In this document: in pieces, positions 16,880-24,342 of the stretch
Layout: every line of letters begins with the position of its first letter
Position numbering within the stretch: the stretch's first letter is position 1
NCBI GenBank assembly: GCA_039714215.1
Contig: JBDLJU010000001.1
Span: forward strand, 1 to 64,000
From: UBA11579 sp039714215
GTDB lineage: Bacteria; Chloroflexota; Anaerolineae; Anaerolineales; UBA11579
DNA: 64,000 nucleotides
Direction of reading: 5' to 3'
Notes under the pieces: generated by a model
What the model saw: only the letters and a program-made list of their open reading frames with translations
Database searches by the model: none
What the model was told of the DNA's origin: nothing
Made by a program: the position numbers and the translations under genes

Positions 16880-17641
16880 TTAAATCATTGCCAGGCCATT
16901 TTTGAATAAAGAAAGACCTAAATATTTTCCTTTCTCATTTTTGTTCCTCGTCCAAGAGGGATTTTGATAAAACATAATATGGTCTTCTGGATGGGGCATC
17001 AACCCGAGTATATTCCCAGCTGGATTGGTGATCCCTGCAATCCCGCTGGGAGATCCATTCGGATTCTCTGGATAAACCATATCTGCGCTGGATCCGTCCG
17101 AATATGAGTATTTTAATGCAATTTGTGAGTCAGATAGCGTCAGATTATCTTCTAACAAAAACCGACCTTCTCCATGAGCCACCGGGCAAACTATTCGCTC
17201 AATTCCTTTCAACCAACCAGATGGGTTGTTCTGGTTGAGTGTGAGCGTCACCCAGCGACATTCAAATTTTGCAGATTGATTATACGTCAATGTAGCTCGG
17301 TGACCGTTCCCTGGAAGCAAATCTGCTTTGACCAGTGCCTGGAAACCATTACAAATCCCAACTACTGGCCTACCAGACTCTACAAACTGTTTGACAACTT
17401 CAGAAAACCGGGTCTGCAGTTCGATTGCCCAAAGCTGGCCAGCACCGAGTGCATCACCGTAAGAAAATCCACCCGGCAGAGCAAGCAGTCCAAAATCATC
17501 CCCCAGGCGATCAAGCTTCGCTAATTCAGATAAGGGGATTATCTCGGGTTTTCCGCCAGCCAGTTGAAAGGCAGCCGCCAAATCGCCATCCCGATTCGTA
17601 CCAGGAGCATGAAGAATTAACACACGCTTTTCAGCTGCCAT
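16880..17641 (-). CDS. purQ: FGAM synthase glutaminase subunit
   Basis: 253 residues from the ATG at 17641. An upstream in-frame ATG at 17689 would extend the protein into purL and lacks support, while AAGGA sits before 17641 and the protein then begins KRVLILHAPGTNRD, the normal PurQ start. The class I glutamine amidotransferase triad is visible: Cys in VVGICNGFQAL, and the His/Glu pair in MPHPEDHI. It supplies ammonia to PurL. It overlaps purL by 11 bases. No separate purS is present because PurS-like domains are fused to PurL. Confidence 0.95.
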   Translation of the reverse strand: MAAEKRVLILHAPGTNRDGDLAAAFQLAGGKPEIIPLSELAKLDRLGDDFGLLALPGGFSYGDALGAGQLWAIELQTRFSEVVKQFVESGRPVVGICNGFQALVKADLLPGNGHRATLTYNQSAKFECRWVTLTLNQNNPSGWLKGIERIVCPVAHGEGRFLLEDNLTLSDSQIALKYSYSDGSSADMVYPENPNGSPSGIAGITNPAGNILGLMPHPEDHIMFYQNPSWTRNKNEKGKYLGLSLFKNGLAMI

Positions 17642-20567
17642 GTGAAGGGTCCTTTCCCGAACCGGTGAATGCCTGCAGGAGTTGATCAATTTCTAACTGT
17701 ATTAGCGAATCAGAATCGTTTACGATCTCGAGGATTTTGTCATCGGAAACCAGTCCAATCAATCGGCAGGGCAGGGGGGTAAATAATTCTTCAAAAACGT
17801 TTTTGTTCTCCGAAGAAACCGTTACAAGCAAACATCCGTTGGTTTCTGCAAAACATGTCTGAATGCTAGATAGATCCACATTATTGAGGTTAACCCGGGC
17901 CCCTCTCCGCCCTGCGAGACACATCTCAGCAAGGGAAACTGCCAAACCGCCTTCGCTAAGATCATGTGCTGCGGTAACCAGGCCTTTAGCTATTGTTTTA
18001 TAAAGGCAACGATAAACCTGTATGTTTTCTTCAGATAAATCGGGGGGTCTATATTTTTGGGTAAACTTCCCTTCAACAGCAATATCGATCCTAGCCAGGT
18101 GGCTGCCAACGAATGTCGGTCTCCAATCCCCAATCAAATAAATCAGATGACCAGCTTGCTTCACATCCATCGTAATTGTTTTTCGAATGTCTGGAACAAT
18201 GCTGATGCTCGAAATTAACAAGGTTCCAGGAATGGCGTGATGCTTTCCATCCTGACCGATGTATTCATTATTTAGTGAATCTTTTCCTGAAATAAATGGC
18301 GTGCGATAAAGCAGAGCAGCATCACGACAGCCGCGGGCTGCCTCCACCAGCGAGCCGAGAATTTCAGGTCGATTGGGATTTCCCCAGCAGAAATTATCTA
18401 AAAGGGCAATCCGATCTGGGTCAGCTCCAACAGCTACCAGATTACGAACGGCCTCGTCAACCACGCTGAGCGCCATGTAATAGGGGTCAGACTCGCCGAT
18501 GAGTGGATTGATCCCATTGGCCACTGCAAAACCCCGCCAACCAGCAGTATTTAGAGGCTTAATCACCGCTGCATCACTGGGACCATCCTGTTTTTCCCCT
18601 GAAAATGGCTTGACCACTGTCGAGCCGCGTACCTCGTGGTCGTACTGTCGAATTACTTTTTCTTTGGAAGCGATATTCGGATGTGACAGTAATTTTATAA
18701 GAAGCTCTGAATAATTGACTTGCTGCGGAGAAATATTTAGAGATGCGGGTAAGTAATTTTCATCTCTAAATATGGCACTCGCTTCCAATTTTTTATCTGG
18801 AATTCCATTATGCAGGAATCCATTTCTCAACTCAACCACGGGGGTACCTGCGATGGCGACCTTGAGTGAGCCGCTCTCCTCAAAGCTACCGATATCACTG
18901 AGCTCAATCCAATACCGGCTGCAAATTTCTTCCAGCTCATGAACCTTGTCTGCGGGGACCGCAAGCACCATTCGTTCTTGAGCTTCGCTTAACCAGATTT
19001 CCCAGGGCGCCAGGTTTTGATACTTAAGGGTAACATTCTCAAGATCCACATTTGCGCCCAACTTGCTGCTCATCTCTCCCACAGCGCTGGAGAGACCCCC
19101 GGCGCCGCAGTCCGTGATCGCATTGTAGAGCTTGTCATCCCGGGCAAGTTCAACCACTTCGATTAAACCCTTCTCGGTAATCGGGTCGCCAATTTGAACG
19201 GAAGCACCAGCCACTTCGCCGGTTTGAGCATCCATGGTGAGGCTGCTGAATGTCGCACCCCGAATACCATCCCTCCCTGTGCGTCCTCCGATCACAATGA
19301 TCCGATCACCGGGTTGGGGAGAGGTCGGATGGGAATCAACCGGACCGATCCCTATACTCCCGCAGTAGACCAGGGGGTTAGCTGTATACCCAGGATGGTA
19401 ATAGATTGCCCCATTGATCGTCGGAATCCCCAATTTGTTGCCATAGTCACCAACACCAGAGACCACCCCTGCCTGGATCCGCTTGGGATGGAGCACATTC
19501 TCTGGCAGGTCTCCCTCACCGCTCTCCTGGGGACCAAAACAAAGCACGTCCGTGTTTGCGATCGGCCGGTGAGAAACACCGAGCACATCACGCACGACAC
19601 CACCGACACCGGTGTTTGCCCCACCAAAAGGCTCGATCGCAGATGGGTGGTTATGGGTCTCTACTTTGAAGGAGAGGTCAAACTGATCATCAAAAGCAAT
19701 CACTCCAGCGTTGTCCACAAAAGCTGAACGCACCCAGGAAGCATCAATTTCCTCGGTAACTGAGCGCAGATATCGGTTTAAAATGCCGTCAATGATTACT
19801 CCTGAATCGAGCTTTATCTCAGCTTTAAAGGTCTTGTGTACGCAGTGCTCCGACCAGGTTTGGGCCAAAGTTTCAAGTTCAGCATCAGTTGGATCCCGTT
19901 CAATCCCAATGAAATAATCTCGGATGGCGATCATTTCTGTGAGATCGAGAGCCAATCGTCGTTCCTCAGATATCTTTAGTAATCTGGTTTCGTTCGCTGT
20001 AAGCAGGGAGATTGTTTCAATCACAGGAAGCTCATTACTCGTAGTGTTGATGAACTCCGGATATATTTTTTGGTACGAAAAACGTTGAATTGTGCTGTTT
20101 ACCAACAATTTTGAGGCAATTTGCTCAATTTCTAGCGGATTCATCACCGGATCGAACTGATACCGCATTCCAGTTGCTGCACCAAGAATATTTGAAATGC
20201 CCATGCGCCGGGCTGCTTCTAATAGCTCCTGGGCAGTGTTGTCAGTCACACCAGGACGGAAAGCGACTTCAACAGAATTTTCATTGTTTGAGGGATTGTT
20301 ATTTTTTACAACCCTGTGTTTGACCTGCTCTATGGCGTAGCTTTCAGTCACAGGGTCGATAATAAGCTTCTCTGTTAGTCTTTTCACCGTCGGAAGATCC
20401 AAATCTCCTTTAAGGAAATAGATATTTTGAATTTCTGGGAGCTGGTATCCCCCAATCCCGATCACTTCGAGTTGGGTCTGGAGCTGGCGTTCCCGCTGTC
20501 TGAGGTTCGACGAAATCTCGATTCGAAAAACCTTTCTTGAATCCTCGCAATGATGTCTAGACAACAT
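17631..20567 (-). CDS. purL: FGAM synthase large subunit with two N-terminal PurS-like domains
   Basis: 978 residues, longer than the small PurL of about 740. From about 205 onward it is PurL: TWSEHCVHKTF, THNHPSAIEPFGGANTG, GDRIIVIGGRTGRDGI and SEAQERMVLAVP. The first 160 residues contain two PurS-like beta-alpha-beta units, one at about 13-75 (QNIYFLKGD, then TEKLIIDPVTESY) and one at about 84-160 (EVAFRPGVTDNTAQELLEAA, then ASKLLVNSTIQRF). So PurS appears duplicated and fused, and only PurQ is separate. The start at 20567 lacks a Shine-Dalgarno but has TATAAT seven bases upstream, which suggests leaderless initiation. It is the first gene of the operon. Confidence 0.93.
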   Translation of the reverse strand: MLSRHHCEDSRKVFRIEISSNLRQRERQLQTQLEVIGIGGYQLPEIQNIYFLKGDLDLPTVKRLTEKLIIDPVTESYAIEQVKHRVVKNNNPSNNENSVEVAFRPGVTDNTAQELLEAARRMGISNILGAATGMRYQFDPVMNPLEIEQIASKLLVNSTIQRFSYQKIYPEFINTTSNELPVIETISLLTANETRLLKISEERRLALDLTEMIAIRDYFIGIERDPTDAELETLAQTWSEHCVHKTFKAEIKLDSGVIIDGILNRYLRSVTEEIDASWVRSAFVDNAGVIAFDDQFDLSFKVETHNHPSAIEPFGGANTGVGGVVRDVLGVSHRPIANTDVLCFGPQESGEGDLPENVLHPKRIQAGVVSGVGDYGNKLGIPTINGAIYYHPGYTANPLVYCGSIGIGPVDSHPTSPQPGDRIIVIGGRTGRDGIRGATFSSLTMDAQTGEVAGASVQIGDPITEKGLIEVVELARDDKLYNAITDCGAGGLSSAVGEMSSKLGANVDLENVTLKYQNLAPWEIWLSEAQERMVLAVPADKVHELEEICSRYWIELSDIGSFEESGSLKVAIAGTPVVELRNGFLHNGIPDKKLEASAIFRDENYLPASLNISPQQVNYSELLIKLLSHPNIASKEKVIRQYDHEVRGSTVVKPFSGEKQDGPSDAAVIKPLNTAGWRGFAVANGINPLIGESDPYYMALSVVDEAVRNLVAVGADPDRIALLDNFCWGNPNRPEILGSLVEAARGCRDAALLYRTPFISGKDSLNNEYIGQDGKHHAIPGTLLISSISIVPDIRKTITMDVKQAGHLIYLIGDWRPTFVGSHLARIDIAVEGKFTQKYRPPDLSEENIQVYRCLYKTIAKGLVTAAHDLSEGGLAVSLAEMCLAGRRGARVNLNNVDLSSIQTCFAETNGCLLVTVSSENKNVFEELFTPLPCRLIGLVSDDKILEIVNDSDSLIQLEIDQLLQAFTGSGKDPSHGS

Positions 20568-20574
20568 AGATGAG

Positions 20575-20580
20575 ATTATA
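20575..20580 (-). promoter_or_regulatory. Candidate -10 of the purine operon (leaderless arrangement)
   Basis: TATAAT on the minus strand ends seven bases before the purL ATG. If used, transcription would begin at or next to the start codon. No convincing -35 hexamer is seen 16-18 bases upstream. Two other genes in the window (ftsB-like, ligA) have the same geometry. Confidence 0.35.
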
Positions 20581-20762
20581 TATCTAAATGAAAGTTAATG
20601 CCAGCACATGGTTAAGATATTTTTCACAAAATCGACTTGAAATTTATTAAGCATATTTATTAATTCGATGCTAGGATATCAATTCGAGGAGGTTCTATCA
20701 AAACTATGACAAATAGATTGCTTCCGAGTTCAGAAATAAATAGTTGCTCCACATTTTAAGTT

Positions 20763-20794
20763 AACAAAAACTTCACGTTTTTGTTATTTTTTTA
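20763..20794 (+). terminator. Terminator-like hairpin in the 5' leader of the lamin-tail/MBL gene
   Basis: AACAAAAAC (20763-20771), loop TTCAC, GTTTTTGTT (20777-20785), then A and seven T. The stem is A/T-rich but perfect. It lies 31 bases upstream of the ATG at 20826, downstream of any promoter in the 258-base divergent gap, so it may attenuate that gene. No upstream plus-strand gene needs a terminator here. Confidence 0.5.
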
Positions 20795-20825
20795 TTCACT
20801 ACCCGATCAAGGAGGATTAAGAAAC

Positions 20826-23051
20826 ATGTTTTCTAGCAAAAAGATTATCCGAATATTACTAATTTCTTTACTCCTAATGATGCTATTTTCCAGCACTGCT
20901 TCAGCCGCAAAAAAAGTCTCGATTAAAAACCCAAGCGAAGGTGCTGAGGTCAGCGGCCTTGTAACCATTTCTGGTACCGGTTCTGGGGCAGATACCGAGG
21001 TCTCTATTGACGGCGGTGCCTGGCAGGCCACCAGTGGCGGAAAAGACTGGAGCTATGATTGGGACACCACTCTCGAAACGGATGAATCCCACACGATCAC
21101 TGTGCAATATACAGATGGCTCTAGTTCCGACAGCATCACTGTTGCGGTCAACAACGGCGGAAGCAGCGGTCCACGAGCTCCGGTTGTCGGCGAGGTGTTA
21201 ATCAACGAATTTGTCGCAGCCGCTGGTTCCGTCGAAACCAGTGAATGGATTGAGATTTTCAACACCACCAGCGAGAGCTTGACCATCGGGGGAATGTTTA
21301 TTGATGATATTGATGCTGGTGGTGGGGTACCGAAGGAGATCCCTGCCGATACCGTCATTGAAGCCAACAGCTATTACGTGATGAGCTTCGACCTGTTCTT
21401 CAACAATACCGGGGACGATGCCCGTTTATTGGGTACCGACAGCAGCACAGTTTTCGATGCGTATACCTATTCATCCGCAACCAGCGACATGAGCTGGTGC
21501 CGCAAGCCGGATGGTGACGACTGGGCAGTCATCGAATGCAGTCCAACACAGGGAACCACCAACGATCCACCGCTTCCTCCTGGAACATGGACCCCAGGCA
21601 CCCTCGAAATTCATGTGCTAAACGTAGGGCAGGGCGAATCACAACTGATCATCAGCCCAACTGGGGAAACTCTTCTGATTGACGTTTTCGAAGCCAGCTG
21701 GAACACCAACGCAGGTGCTACCTGGGTGGCCAGCGAAATCCGCAGGATCACAGGCAGCAGCCATGTCGATTACATCATGGCAAGCCACTGGCATCTTGAC
21801 CATATGGGATATGCTGGCTATGGTGGGATCTGGTCCTTGCTGGAAGAGCAGGGGATTACCACAGATGCAATCATCGATCGAGATGGCGGGGTATGGGATG
21901 ATGCCAACCAGGACAATATTTGTGATCCAGACCTTGAAATTGTCTGGCACAACGCCGGAACCACCTCAGGAACCGGACGAAATTGGGCCTGCTGGGTCAC
22001 CGATCCTAACACCCTTGGAGGACAGGTGCGGGAATTAGCCCAACTTGGCTCTTCCACACAGATTGATCTCGGCATCGCCAATGGGGTCACCGTAAAGATC
22101 GTGCAGGTTGATGCAGATGGCGTGATGATGGCAGACGGGATTACCCCGGTGCAAGGCGACCACACCGCTGATAGTCTGCCCCCATCAGAAAATGATTACT
22201 CAATCACCGTGTGGATCAACTGGGGCAAATTTGACTTTGTTTCTGGTGGAGACACAGACGGCGAGTACGCAACCAGTTCCTACGGCTATGTTTACAACGA
22301 TGTTGAAAGTGTTGTAGCCGGTTTGATTGACCAGGAAGTTGAAGCGATATGGGTAAATCATCATGGTTCTGAGCACTCAACCAATCAGACTTATGTGGAC
22401 ACGCTTGATCCCAGCGTAGCAATATACGGGGTCGGCAGCACCAATTCGTATGGCCATCCCGACCAGGCCGTGATTGATCGTTTGTACAACAACGGGACCA
22501 AGCAGTACTTCACCCAGATCGGTGACCCGGATCGCGATTATTATGACTCGGTGATCGTTGATGGCAATGTGGTCATCCAGGTAACTGACAGCATTAACTA
22601 TACGGTTGATGGGGATGCATATGAAGCCACCGACCCAAGTACCGGTCCTGCTGATCCGCGTACACCGGAAATTGGTGAAGTTGTCCTGAATGAATTCCTC
22701 GCTGCGCCGCAAACCTTGTTCTCTGTCGAGTGGATTGAGCTTTTTAACACTACCGGAGATCGCCTCGACATCGGCGGTATGTGGCTGGATGATTTGATCG
22801 GCGCTGGCAGTTCACCTCAGCAAATACCAGCAGGAACAATCCTTGAACCTGGCAGCTATTACGTTTACGAGCTCTCCAGCTATCTGAATAATACCGGTGA
22901 CGATGTTCACCTATTAGGTACAGACGGCACGACAGTGCACGACAGCTATACATACAGTTCATCGAGCTATGACCTCTCCATCTGCCGAACCCCAGACGGC
23001 GGGGCCTGGACGATAGATTGTATCGCCACGAAAGGATTCACGAACAATTAA
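20826..23051 (+). CDS. Secreted lamin-tail / metallo-beta-lactamase / lamin-tail protein
   Basis: 741 residues from the ATG at 20826, which has AAGGAGG upstream and a signal peptide ending near ASA. An earlier ATG at 20781 would misplace the signal. Order: Ig-like domain (about 30-110), lamin-tail domain (about 120-250, GEVLINEFVAA, SEWIEIFNTT), ComEC-like metallo-beta-lactamase domain (about 259-590, LNVGQGESQLI and HWHLDH near residue 320, later VNHHGSEHS), and a second lamin-tail domain (about 614-741, GEVVLNEFLAA, VEWIELFNTT). The two lamin-tail domains are clearly duplicated, sharing NNTGDD, LLGTD and a closing C-x-T-x-G pattern. An extracellular hydrolase, perhaps a nuclease or phosphodiesterase, is inferred. 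No sorting signal is seen at the C-terminus. Confidence 0.85.
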   Translation: MFSSKKIIRILLISLLLMMLFSSTASAAKKVSIKNPSEGAEVSGLVTISGTGSGADTEVSIDGGAWQATSGGKDWSYDWDTTLETDESHTITVQYTDGSSSDSITVAVNNGGSSGPRAPVVGEVLINEFVAAAGSVETSEWIEIFNTTSESLTIGGMFIDDIDAGGGVPKEIPADTVIEANSYYVMSFDLFFNNTGDDARLLGTDSSTVFDAYTYSSATSDMSWCRKPDGDDWAVIECSPTQGTTNDPPLPPGTWTPGTLEIHVLNVGQGESQLIISPTGETLLIDVFEASWNTNAGATWVASEIRRITGSSHVDYIMASHWHLDHMGYAGYGGIWSLLEEQGITTDAIIDRDGGVWDDANQDNICDPDLEIVWHNAGTTSGTGRNWACWVTDPNTLGGQVRELAQLGSSTQIDLGIANGVTVKIVQVDADGVMMADGITPVQGDHTADSLPPSENDYSITVWINWGKFDFVSGGDTDGEYATSSYGYVYNDVESVVAGLIDQEVEAIWVNHHGSEHSTNQTYVDTLDPSVAIYGVGSTNSYGHPDQAVIDRLYNNGTKQYFTQIGDPDRDYYDSVIVDGNVVIQVTDSINYTVDGDAYEATDPSTGPADPRTPEIGEVVLNEFLAAPQTLFSVEWIELFNTTGDRLDIGGMWLDDLIGAGSSPQQIPAGTILEPGSYYVYELSSYLNNTGDDVHLLGTDGTTVHDSYTYSSSSYDLSICRTPDGGAWTIDCIATKGFTNN

Positions 23052-23061
23052 CAACAAAATT

Positions 23062-23092
23062 CCAGGGAGGAGGGATCATCTCTCCTCCCTGG
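23062..23092 (+). repeat. Perfect 11-bp inverted repeat abutting a start codon
   Basis: CCAGGGAGGAG (23062-23072), a nine-base loop, and CTCCTCCCTGG (23082-23092). There is no T tract after it. It may be the terminator of the upstream gene without a U tract. Alternatively it hides the GGAGG of the following gene, whose ATG is at 23093, immediately after the stem. Confidence 0.7.
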
Positions 23093-23791
23093 ATGATAGG
23101 AAATAACACCTTGCTAACATCCGAATTTATGCAATTTTACCTCTCCGGGAATTCCAAATTCTGTGGAGCCAAAGATCCCTTTCAGGATATATTTTCAATT
23201 AATGATATTGAAATTCAGCTCCATGCGCTGAGCTTGAGCGCAATCATAGATATTTTTTCAAAGACCTCAAAATTACCAAATATGATCAACGCCCAAGATC
23301 ATTGGCTGCTGTGTTCCACGGAAGTGGCCTATAAACAATCGAAGGAAGTTGGGTCAGCAATTAACCAGCTGGGGATTGGTGGACCAAAACACAATGCTCG
23401 GGTATGGTGGCAAGTTTGCCGGGGAATTCAAGGGCGTTTTAAAGGTTCAATCACCGCACTCATTGAAGAGAATCAATTCGATGCAAATAAAATTTATGAA
23501 TATCTGCAATCCAGCAAAACAACATTCCCTGTGCTCTCTGGGCCGGTGGTTTCCATCCGTTGGATTGATATGGTCTCCCGGAGCTCCCAAAATCCACTGA
23601 AAAACTGGGAAAGCCTCAGGATGCCGCAGCCTGGCTCCCTCGTCCAGGCTGCCAAGGACCTGGGAATATACGCTAAAGAACTCCATCCTGCAGTCGTTTC
23701 TGCCCTGGAATTATGGAATGAGCACTGCCAGGCCGGGAAATTTTCCACATGTGAATGGGATGGTTGTCCGAAGAAACAAACAGACAAATGA
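23093..23791 (+). CDS. Hypothetical protein with C-terminal Cys motif
   Basis: 232 residues if started at the ATG at 23093; the frame is also open upstream to an ATG at 23018 inside the preceding gene, which is unlikely. I do not recognise the family. The protein is mostly helical, has no signal peptide or transmembrane segment, and ends with a Cys cluster (HCQAGKFSTCEWDGCPKK, spaced Cx7Cx4C). A central stretch (FPVLSGPVVSIRWIDM) and this terminal Cys pattern are faintly reminiscent of HhH-type DNA glycosylases with an Fe-S loop, but the similarity is too weak to name it. It follows the lamin-tail gene by 41 bases on the same strand. The hairpin overlapping its ribosome binding site suggests poor or regulated translation. 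Confidence 0.6.
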   Translation: MIGNNTLLTSEFMQFYLSGNSKFCGAKDPFQDIFSINDIEIQLHALSLSAIIDIFSKTSKLPNMINAQDHWLLCSTEVAYKQSKEVGSAINQLGIGGPKHNARVWWQVCRGIQGRFKGSITALIEENQFDANKIYEYLQSSKTTFPVLSGPVVSIRWIDMVSRSSQNPLKNWESLRMPQPGSLVQAAKDLGIYAKELHPAVVSALELWNEHCQAGKFSTCEWDGCPKKQTDK

Positions 23792-23920
23792 ATGCCAATG
23801 AACTGCAAATAACTTATCAATTTATCTCAATTAACGCTCATAAACAGCGCTTCGTATCCATTTCTGGTTGAAAATTGCAGATAATTGAATAATTCCAAGG
23901 AGGGAAGGGCGTTATACAGC

Positions 23921-23945
23921 ACGTTTGTTCTTTTTCCGCAAACGT
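23921..23945. repeat. 7-bp inverted repeat with 11-base spacer
   Basis: ACGTTTG (23921-23927) and CAAACGT (23939-23945) are perfect inverted copies around TTCTTTTTCCG. It could be a protein-binding site or a weak hairpin. It lies 398 bases before the recombinase gene. Confidence 0.5.
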
Positions 23946-24149
23946 TTCAAGAAAATCTCAATATACTGGACTATGCATCGATAGAGAAGAAATATTTGAT
24001 ACAGACCTCCGCCAATAACCAGGAAGAAAATAAGCGAACAACAAAGAAGAAAAGATGAATGATCGCTGATAAATGTAAGAAAAGAAAGAGAAAATCAACA
24101 GAAAACAAATAAAGATGTAATCCGCCGGGAAAATGAGGAAAACATTGCA

Positions 24150-24177
24150 GGGAGTGATAAGTTGTGTTATCGCTCCT
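24150..24177. other. dif-like 11-6-11 recombination site candidate
   Basis: Left arm GGGAGTGATAA (24150-24160), centre GTTGTG (24161-24166), right arm TTATCGCTCCT (24167-24177). The inner ten bases of the arms are inverted copies with one T/C difference. Length, six-base centre and the ATAA/TTAT borders match the layout of Xer dif sites. A tyrosine recombinase gene starts 166 bases downstream. Whether it is the chromosomal dif, another recombinase core site or an operator is unknown. Confidence 0.5.
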
Positions 24178-24342
24178 AGTATGGTATGATTTCATGTAGT
24201 TGTCATTATTTTGGTTGTTTTGCGCCTTTTTCTTGAAATTGATTTATCAATAATTTTCTGGTTTTTTTGAGGTCTGCTCTTATGAAATTTTCTTTCTTTC
24301 ATTTTTTCACCCCCCTGCTGGCATCCACACTGGAGCATGTTC

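Larger units (their letters stand above)
23792..24342. other. 551-base non-coding stretch with opposite purine skew on its two sides
   Basis: No believable gene is present. From about 23960 to 24150 the plus strand is strongly purine-rich, and from about 24185 to 24315 it is T/C-rich, so skew flips near the dif-like element at 24150-24177. It also holds an inverted repeat at 23921-23945. Short open frames here encode low-complexity Leu/Phe or Lys runs that merely mirror base composition. Confidence 0.7.

Noticed and set aside
20079..20567. Separate purS gene upstream of purL
   Set aside because: The PurS-like segments are in the same uninterrupted frame as PurL, with no internal stop or restart.
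23902..23909. GGGAAGGG resembling the FtsK-orienting KOPS motif near the dif-like site
   Set aside because: One eight-base match with a degenerate consensus is expected by chance, and KOPS outside enterobacteria differ.
24097..24120. CRISPR array or short direct repeats in the purine-rich region
   Set aside because: Short A-rich words recur, but with no fixed unit or spacer length. No array is present in the window.
23971..24195. Minus-strand open frame rich in Leu and Phe (74 residues) in the skewed region
   Set aside because: It is a direct product of a polypurine plus strand, with no ribosome binding site or family likeness.
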